Origin: Valencia hispanica
Lineage: Eukaryota; Chordata; Actinopteri; Cyprinodontiformes; Valenciidae
DNA length: 64,000 bases
Direction: 5' to 3'
Assembly: GCA_963556495.2 (NCBI GenBank)
Contig: OY747702.1
Location: forward strand, 21,216,403 to 21,280,402
Below the pieces are notes generated by a model. The model made no database searches. It was not told the origin of the DNA and was given only the letters and a program-made list of their open reading frames with translations. Shown one piece after another: positions 56,646 through 64,000 of this stretch (its first letter is position 1; every line of letters begins with the position of its first letter). The position numbers and the translations under genes are program-made.

Positions 56646-57494
56646 AAAATCATGGCAGACCCTTCTCAGTGAATAGATAAGGCAGTTATTTAGAATGTTC
56701 ACTTCATCTGAATTTGAGTCTAGTGTTCAATCAGTTACAGGTTTACGTGCAGAATCGTCTGCAGTGAATTATTATTATTATTTTAATATTTGGGTTGAAA
56801 TGTTTCTTTCTGGAGGTTTAAAGGAGTCATAACCTAGTATTATCTTGGATACCCACGCTCTATTATAGTCTTTCAGGCCCTTCTAAAAAAGAAAAGTAGA
56901 AAAAAAGTGAAAAGAATAAACACAGAGCTCCTCTGACCCTTATTTCTGAAGGCATTATTGTCTCGCGAGATCTGATACGATACTTTGGCTGTCGTGGACG
57001 GGCATTGTAATAATGCAAATGAGGGGCGTGTTGATTGGTGGCAGGAAGGAGGGGGGTTGACACCGCAGGTAACGCTTCAGCATATCTAACCCATATCTAC
57101 TACTCCCACTAGCATACAATAGCCACATTAGCAGTTAGCTGCTGTTTGTTACACACAGAGAGCAATAAAAACACAGCCTTACCGTTTCAATTGCAGGCCA
57201 GTCTCTGATTGTTGGAATGGCCCCTTTTTCCAAACGGAGCTACGATGCTAACTTTGCCTGATATTGTCCCAAATTCGTAAAGGATTCCGGCATAAAAAAA
57301 TAGAAAAAATATTTCCATGGTGGTTCTGGCAGTCAACAACAGAGCAACTCACGTGTGCACTACGTTTCTGGTAGAAATGGTTTTAGCTGATTTAGCTGAT
57401 TAAAATAAAGGGCTGACATGAATATGTCTTCTTGATGCATCATTGCGTGAAGAAACTTTCTGCATCTTTCACGGTGGAGTTCGTACTTTGAATC

Positions 57495-57774
57495 GGTGGT
57501 GTGTCGGTCGCGAACGAACCGGCTCTAAGAGCTAACTCTTTGAAGTGAACGTTGGGAGCCGGCTCGTCATTGGGAGCCGTTTTTTTATTTTTTCCCCCCC
57601 CCCCCCCCCCGCTTGTTTTGGTACATTTGGTACACATCGTTTTGTATTAATTTTGGTAATAAATACACTTTAAGCAACAGAAAATCTGAGGAGCCGAACG
57701 AGCCAGCTCTTTATGGTGAGTCAAGCCAAAACAACTGGCTCTCCAAAAAGAGCTGGAATTCCCATCACTAGAAT
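57495..57774 (-). mobile_element. hAT-like element with GAGCCGG-rich ends
   Basis: The minus-strand edge begins TAGTGATGGGAATTCCAGCT and CTTTTTGGAGAGCC. The left side has GTCGGTCGCGAACGAACCGG and AGAGCTAACTCTTT. A C-run (57594-57610) interrupts the middle. Flanking octamers GAATCGGT and GAATTCAG are only weakly alike, so the duplication is unproven. Related to the hAT end at 130-460. Confidence 0.65.
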
Positions 57775-57892
57775 TCAGTAATGGCGGCGCTCGACTGAGT
57801 ATGAGGGGGAGAGGAGCGAAGGGGAGAGAGGAGCAGGATGGGCTTCCTGCAGCATAGGTAGGTCTGCAATGTCTATATATGGTATATCCTGC

Positions 57893-57914
57893 GCCGACTT
57901 GACGTCAAGTCGGC
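57893..57914. repeat. 22-bp perfect palindrome
   Basis: GCCGACTTGAC directly followed by its reverse complement, with a central GACGTC. It lies near the right end of the TTAA-flanked element and may be a subterminal binding site. Confidence 0.92.
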
Positions 57915-58214
57915 CAGAAATTAAAATCACGTATTTGAGTGCACGTGGGCTGGTTGACGAACCCAGGGGTAAACAAACGCTTCACTTTTAAATATCGGCT
58001 TCCCGGGCAGTGTATAATCGTTAGGCAATCATAACATACATTTTTTCTCATGGAAATTGAAAATTACAGGTCATGACTCCTTTAAAAGCTGAAAATAGTT
58101 TTAACTGAAAGTTTCCATCAGGGTCAATGTTATTTTTTGTAATCCCCCATTTTTCACTACCTTTTTCCAAAAGGCAAAAGTTTCTGACTAGATAAATGGA
58201 GTAGTGCCCTATGG

Positions 58215-58570
58215 ATTAGTGATGTGCGAGTCATGAACGAATCGTTCAATACTCGAGAATCACTTTACTGACTCGTGAATCATGATTCACAATCCCAAGT
58301 GACTCATTTATTGACTCATTCCTGTTACTAATAGTAAACTAATTTCATTAGTAGAATAAGCAATTAAAAAAACACCACCCAGTTTCTTAACAAAAACATT
58401 TCTGCTCTGGACTGGAAGATAAAACCCTGAGTACAAAGCTAAAATCATGATGAGAATGGCTCATTAGTTCACAGTAGCATTGCTCTGCTAACATCCTAAC
58501 AGCACATTTGAGTTACTCACCCTCTCCCTTCTTGAGAGCTAGCCGGAGCTAGCTTGCACAATTATCAGAA
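58215..58570 (+). mobile_element. hAT-like left end
   Basis: TAGTGATGTGCGAGTCATGA with ACGAATCGTTC and several GACTCATT words is a hAT-type terminus seen in fish. The right end is not evident before the AT microsatellite. Confidence 0.5.
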
Positions 58571-58578
58571 TTTCGCTG

Positions 58579-58582
<4 letters not shown>

Positions 58583-58658
<76 letters not shown>
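58583..58658. repeat. (AT)n dinucleotide repeat
   Basis: About 76 bp of AT, directly joined to the Tc1-like remnant on its right. Confidence 0.96.
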
Positions 58659-58659
<1 letters not shown>

Positions 58660-59245
58660 CCATCAACTCTGATCGGCCTCCCTTCATCTCCTGAAGAAAA
58701 ACATTCCCACAGCATGAATCTGCCACCACCCTTGTTTTAGCATTGACTTGACATATTCATTTAGATGTTTATTGTTAGTTTTCAATCAAATAAAGCCTTT
58801 TTTTGTGTAGACTAAAATGTTCTGTTAAGGTCTCAGCTGACCCAGCGTCTTCTTCTGCTTGTTTGAGTTGTTCCTTACAATGCGTATGACAAGCTGGAAA
58901 CACTAACATTCTTTCAAGGATGGATTTTTTCCCAATTTTTTGTAAAGGTGAGATTTGTGGAGTGCACATCTAATAGTTTTGGGATTTCATCCAACCCTGC
59001 ACGTACCTACTCATACACAGATGGACTCTATTTGCAGGTTGGTGACTCCTGAAGGCAGTTACAATACATTTTATTGTAAGGACATCAGAGTAAGGGTGGT
59101 GGAATGAAAATGCATGACACCCTTTTCATTTTTTTTGTTTACTTTGCAATTTTGGTCTATCACATAATACCCCAAAAAATATATAGAAGTTTGTGATTGT
59201 AATAAAAAACATTAAAGAGATGTCAATACTCTTGCAACACACTGA
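58658..59245 (-). mobile_element. Tc1-like copy, minus strand, truncated by a microsatellite
   Basis: Starts within the transposase gene (CCCATCAACTCTGATCGGCC, CATTCCCACAGCATGAATCT) and runs to the terminus (TTTGGTCTATCACATAATAC, then ATACTCTTGCAACACACTG at about 59226). The left half is missing beyond the AT run. Confidence 0.72.
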
Positions 59246-59249
59246 AATT

Positions 59250-61556
59250 CAAAAGTAGCCTGGCTAACATAGAGGAAAATCTTTATACAGACAGCTGTAT
59301 AGCGCACAACTGTTTTTGGTTTACTTTTTAAAAATGCAAAAAAAAATCTAATATTGACTCAGACTGTGATCATGGCTCTAAAGGGCATCTTAAAATGCAG
59401 ACAGATGCTTGAGAGACGCAATGACTTTTGGTAAAGACAATTTATCGTATGTGAGGCGACATGTATCAGCAGCCTAAGCCTTCGGTTTACTGCTATGCTT
59501 CTCAATAATCTCGCTGATACATTAAAGAGGATAGAAGTGTATCCTTCCTTTGCACAGGAGACTTTATACACAGAGATAGAAATGTCTGTCAGACATAAGT
59601 GGAATCTTAAAAAAAGGAAGCACAAATACCTAACATGTCATACCTTTTTTTTTGTCACCCCAATGTTTCAAATCATAAAGGACATTTTGACATCAGACAA
59701 AGACAACTCTAGTAAGTAGAATCCAGCTTTTTAATTGTACTTTTATTTAATAGGAGAAAAATATATACAAACACAACAGGTCCTAAGACCTTCTTGTTAA
59801 ATCATTGCTTAATTCTGATTAGTCATAGTCTCCAGGTTCCAAGAAATAAATTAAATCCAACTTGTCCACTTGAAGGAAGCTTAAATTTCTCACAACACAT
59901 CATGCCCTGACCTAAGAAATTTGTTACAGTTAGCATACTTGAACTTTACAGCAAGACAATGATCCAAAGCAAACATTAAAATGCATCTCTCAAATACACA
60001 AAAAAATATTATGAAACTCATGGTTGTACCCGAAGACCCCACCCAATGGGGTTGAATTGGTAAAATTCCAAAAAGAAAAGAGGGGAGCAAAATTCATCCA
60101 CAGTGATGTAAAATGTAAACTTCATGAATTTAACCAAAATTATTTACTCTTCTCATTCAATGTTTAGTACCAGGTAGCTGGTATACTATTGTGTGAATGG
60201 GTTGAGAATTTTAATGATGTTACACATGCAAAATGTGTCAGAAGCTAAAAGTGTACCGTTGCCTTTTGACATGAGCACGTGAATTTAATGTGTGCTTAAA
60301 ATGCACTAAAAACCTGATATGATGCAGAGTAAGGTACTAAATTACCTTGCACAACTTTTATTGGTAAGTTCTTGCAAATTCCAGTACTGTATTGCAGTGC
60401 ACAGACGTTCAAGAAGGCCCATGTTTTATCAAAGAGCTACTGTAGATCTACAGTATGTGTACTGTTGTTAATGCATGCTGTGTTTTTTTACTACTATATC
60501 GTTATCTTAAAAAAAAATTAAAATACAAATACAGCTGGAGCCAACTACAAAGAACACTTCGATGTTAGACGCCTTCACTGCTGTGTGTTTTCCAGCAACA
60601 CTCCATCACTCCTGTCACAAGTGATTTATGATTTTCTTTTTTTTTTTGGCTCAGTACATCGCTATCAATCACTGTCAACACAATTATTGGCTATTGCTTT
60701 TGCAATCTATGTGGCTTTTTACTCCTTCAGGTCAAATTTATGTTTATTTTTCTTCCCTTATAGGGCTACCTATTCAGTGGATGCAATGCATTTATGATTC
60801 AGCAGGAATCTTCCAAAAAAGAGAAGTTTTTAATTTGCACAGTGAGCCAACTGAGTCTTCACAAAGACGTGATACTACCCTGTTGTTGCTCCTGCTGTCA
60901 GAGAGAGGCACGGCTCCTTTGTTAAATGCCTTATTATTGACAAGTATTATGAATGTGAGCAGAATATAAAAGACAAGTAGACAGCACAGTATTGACTCAG
61001 TAAGGTGAGGTCTGATGCTATACATTGTAAACATTTCAAAAAAGCTTAAAATATAACTTGAACACCGGGGCTCTGTGTATCCATCACTGTCAAGAAGACC
61101 TTGGCATACCTGCATGACTAAACAACCATTATCAACATTGCGTCAAACATTATTTACCAGAGAAAAGCCAGAGAGAAACAACAGTGTCAACTGAATGGTT
61201 CTTTAATACCTAAAGGCATTTAAGGTCTTTGTTGTTTTACTCCTTAAAATAAAAAATAAATAGATATGAAGCAAAAAATGTGTCCTTAATGCAGACTTCT
61301 AAAAATAAAAAATAGAATGTAAACAGATTTTTGGGGGTCTAATTTAACATTGTCAATTAAACAAATTGATCTATGGTTAAAAGCAACATGATTATTTAGG
61401 CCCAACCAAGGTAATGAAGTAATTTGTTAAGTCATGACACGTGAGCTAGCAAATATGTCAGCACAAACTCCATATTCTTTTAAAAAAATTATTTGTAGCC
61501 ATAGTGGCCTTTATTTAACAGCTAATAGAGTTGAAATGTCGAAAGACGTGTGGCAA
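59250..61556. other. Mostly featureless; possible Tc1 scrap at 59880-60060
   Basis: At about 59946 TTTACAGCAAGACAATGATC followed by CAAAGC resembles the second catalytic Asp region of Tc1 transposases. A 113-residue frame at 60628-60969 overlaps a hydrophobic 70-residue frame; both arise in T-rich DNA and show no motif. No gene is supported. Confidence 0.4.
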
Positions 61557-61558
61557 AG

Positions 61559-61652
61559 TTCCGCGAAGACGGGATTCGAACTCAGGACTACTGCATCGAG
61601 GACTGAGTCCTCCGTACATACGGCGCCCGCACCAACCACCACACCACACAAC
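61559..61652 (-). mobile_element. tRNA-derived SINE head, minus strand
   Basis: On the minus strand: GTGTGGTGGTTGGTGCGGGC (A-box side), a TGTACGGAGGACTCAGTCCT stem-like middle and GTTCGAATCCCG (B box). It resembles a tRNA, but the arms do not fold into a normal cloverleaf; I read it as a SINE head. Confidence 0.6.
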
Positions 61653-61706
61653 ACAGCAAAACTCAATATCCTAAGGCAATAAAAGCTATTTGAAGAGAGT
61701 TGTTAA

Positions 61707-61711
61707 TGATG

Positions 61712-61754
<43 letters not shown>

Positions 61755-61782
61755 TAATAATGATGATAATAATAATAGCTGA
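61707..61782. repeat. (AAT)n trinucleotide repeat with GAT interruptions
   Basis: Pure ATA units in the first half, mixed with GATAAT units in the second. Confidence 0.95.
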
Positions 61783-61784
61783 AT

Positions 61785-63440
61785 GTAAAGCGATAATATT
61801 TTTTAATTTGTTTTTTATTGACTCTCAATTTCCTAACTTAATTTAGTGCGAATAATAATTAGATTATTAATATGTGAATTATGCCCAGAAAGATTAATGT
61901 GAAATCAAAGCTGATAAAAGTGTGTATAACATAATGCAAAGAAGATAGATAATCAAACTAATGTAAAAAAATATATGTATAATATTTTAAGGTTTTAAGT
62001 AAATTGAAACCCATTTGAAAAAATTCAAAGAAAAACATAACAGTTATTAAATTATTGCACCTTTAGCGACATCCTGTGTGTATGTATATATAGGGTTGCG
62101 AGGGGCTGGTCAAGGGGCGAGAGGCAGGGTGCAAACTTTAATAAACTTTAATTTCCCCTAGGCTCTTCTTTGGCACTTAGCAAGGGTTTTTTGACCATAT
62201 GTTAAGGCTTACAAGAAGCTAGAGTAAACCTGATATTCATATTTGTGGGTTTGTACATCATTCTTGGCCATGCTCTTTCATCTGCAAAGGAAGGTAGTTC
62301 CCTTAAGCTGACTGCTTTTGAAATAAAAAGAAAAAAATGCCCTTTATACAGCAGTAATAAATGTAGCTGCTTGTTGGTTTGGAAAAGACTCTTACAACAT
62401 TCTAATTAAATTGACTATTTTGACACGAAATTGCTTCAGCTGGGATCTGTAAAAATATGAACTTTTACAATTTATTAACTTTATTCAAATTATTTAATTC
62501 TGAAACTGATCAAAGCAAGAACTTAATTTAATCTTTAACAATAAAGTGATGAATTTTGTTTTGTATTTATTTTGTATATGTAAAACAGATTGAAGTGCCC
62601 ATCCCTTGATGTGATCTACTGCCAGTCAACAAACCCCATGTAAAACTGTTCTACTTGTCTAAGAAGGTACTTCAGTGTTATTTTCTTTGAATTAGACTTT
62701 CTTTTATACCAGCCCTTTAGATTAAAATTGCACTGTTTCATTAACATTTGTTTACTGCAGATGTTTGTTAGGTACACACATTTAGAGAATCTCTTCCATA
62801 TTTGTGTAAATCATAGACCTTGCATATCTTTTTTTTTTCCTGAGATGTAAAAACTGCCTAGGAGAGAAGCAGTGAATGATACAACACCAGGAAGTGGGTA
62901 GATCCATCAGTAGGTTGAACGCAGGGAAATTTAAAATGGTCGAAAACAATGGTTGGTTTAGTTAGGCATGTAATATTTAAATATTATTATATAGCTTTGA
63001 TTTGTTGGCTTCTGCTAGTTTTAACCCATATGTAAGTAGTTGTTAATGCCCTCCCCAATTTCTCCGCTAGTCTAGCCTTTGTCTTTTCTATATATCCTTG
63101 TAAGGTCAGTTAAGTTTGTTATCCTTAGTAGTTTTGTGTGTAGTTGATCTCATTTTCATTCAGGCCCTTTAGTGGATATTTAGGACTATCTACTCTTCCA
63201 TAGATTTTGTAAACCATTTTCAATAAAATAAAAATATTGCTTGGCCAAGGACAGCATTTGATTTATTTTTAACCATTTAGTTTCATAGTTTTTACCATAA
63301 TCTAACAAATGGGACAACACAAGATCCCTAAGAGTTAATCTCAAGCGCCAATTTATCAGAGGTCTTTCTTGCACTGCTAATCATGGCTGACTGCCATGTT
63401 TGCCCCCTGATTAACCCTCCGTACCGTATATGGATTGAAC
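61785..63440. other. No recognisable feature
   Basis: AT-rich DNA. No transposon ends recognised, which contrasts with most of the window. Confidence 0.4.
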
Positions 63441-63607
63441 TCACTGACAGCTGTCACAGAAAAGGTGACACTGGGAGACATGGCCCTACATCAGCTTTCC
63501 TATGTTTTTACATACCATTCTCACTTCTTCCTCCCAAGTTGAAAGAGAAACTGAACTGAGGGAGGAAGGTGAGGCTGGAGAAAATCAGTGTGGGCTGACA
63601 GGGCGAG

Positions 63608-63615
63608 TATAAAGG
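63608..63615 (+). promoter_or_regulatory. Candidate TATA box of a host gene
   Basis: TATAAAGG in a locally GC-richer setting (GGGCGAG before it). A start site would fall near 63638. A CAGCTG E-box lies at about 63449. It precedes an ATG and a splice donor by a natural spacing. Confidence 0.4.
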
Positions 63616-63637
63616 TAGGACAGATAGATGCTGCTGC

Positions 63638-64000
63638 CAGGTCCTGTCACCAATGACAAATTGAAGAAGCAAAGATGAAGCAAGTAAGACATTAGAGAAC
63701 AGTGATGTGGTGAATCACCACTATGAGAGCTAGTGTGTGTGAAGCAGTGTGTAGGTGAACCAGGAAGTGTTTGTGTGTGCTGTTTTGGGTGCTTTAAAGA
63801 CTGTGTGGCAGAAAGTGAATGGAAGAGAAACTCTAGTGTGTGTGTGTGTATATAGGTGTGTCCTCATGCTGCAAGTTGACAGCAGCCCTCCAAGATGGGA
63901 AAGTGCTGGGAAATTGATTTAGCTGGTGTCTGAGCGTGACAGAGATGAATCTATGTGTCTGATTACAGAAGAAAAATGGCAAAACACCAAAAGGTAGAAA
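63638..64000 (+). CDS. Possible first two exons of a host gene, running off the window
   Basis: A putative exon 1 would hold a short leader and ATG-AAG-CAA (63675-63683), followed directly by a GTAAGA donor. About 285 bp later TGTCTGATTACAG (ending 63968) is a good acceptor. Joined in phase 0, the protein would continue with AAG-AAA-AAT-GGC-AAA-ACA-CCA-AAA, a lysine-rich start. Alternatively translation starts at the ATG at 63976-63978 in exon 2 (ATG-GCA-AAA-CAC-CAA-AAG), with a GTAGAA donor at 63994. I cannot name the gene. The intron holds TG-rich DNA. Evidence is splice grammar and TATA spacing only. Confidence 0.3.

Larger units (their letters stand above)
56822..58081. mobile_element. 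TTAA-flanked element (Kolobok-like) with 14-bp inverted ends
   Basis: Ends AGGAGTCATAACCT and AGGTCATGACTCCT are inverted with one mismatch. Both are flanked by TTAA (56818-56821, 58082-58085). A TTAA duplication with AG-starting termini fits Kolobok better than piggyBac, whose ends start CC. The interior is GC-richer with CpG-bearing words, has no transposase frame, and contains a nested hAT and a 22-bp palindrome (57893-57914). Confidence 0.68.

Noticed and set aside
56822..58081. piggyBac element, because of TTAA flanks
   Set aside because: piggyBac ends start with CC(C/T); these start AGG, which fits Kolobok better, although without a transposase neither is proven.
61559..61652. tRNA gene on the minus strand
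   Set aside because: A-box and B-box words are present but the stems do not form a standard cloverleaf; fits a SINE head better.

Overview
The window reads as non-genic, transposon-dense nuclear DNA from a ray-finned (teleost) fish. The main evidence is the mixture of mobile elements: several different Tc1-like lineages, short hAT elements, an L2-type LINE and other non-LTR fragments, tRNA-derived SINEs, a Ty3/Gypsy chromovirus, and long microsatellites. No bacterial operon, rRNA, tRNA gene or CRISPR array is seen. I cannot name the species.

Layout. 0-9 kb: a hAT-like end, a Tc1 copy with long terminal repeats (521-1961), a SINE, a solo LTR (4694-5001), a non-LTR reverse transcriptase scrap and a LINE tail. 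9-19 kb: four decayed Tc1-like copies. One of them (13183-16270) is split by a hAT element with an 8-bp target duplication (13845-15392). A second LINE fragment is split by another insertion. 19-29.7 kb: long microsatellites, a Tc1 copy split by a hAT element with a perfect 8-bp duplication (22406-23665), and long quiet stretches. 29.7-35.6 kb: a three-layer nest in which a Ty3/Gypsy element (30730-35176, flanked by AACAG on both sides) sits in an unidentified insertion, which sits in a Tc1 copy. 36-43 kb: LINE, SINE and MITE remnants, then a Harbinger-like element flanked by TAA (40604-42587) carrying an L2 LINE inside it. 43-49 kb: the most gene-like block. Exon-like pieces on the plus strand face a minus-strand gene whose last exon encodes a P2X7 ballast-type cysteine-rich domain; a repeat lies in a putative intron. 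49-59 kb: quiet DNA, a foldback element inside a hAT-like element, and a TTAA-flanked Kolobok-like element (56822-58081) containing another hAT. 59-64 kb: mostly quiet, ending with a TATA box, short exon and splice signals that may be the start of a host gene running off the right edge.

Almost all coding potential belongs to mobile elements, and every one of those reading frames is broken. The exceptions worth attention are the convergent pair at 43-48.7 kb and the promoter/exon signals at the right edge. Where a feature was identified by likeness to a transposon family, this was recognition by eye, without a database search.
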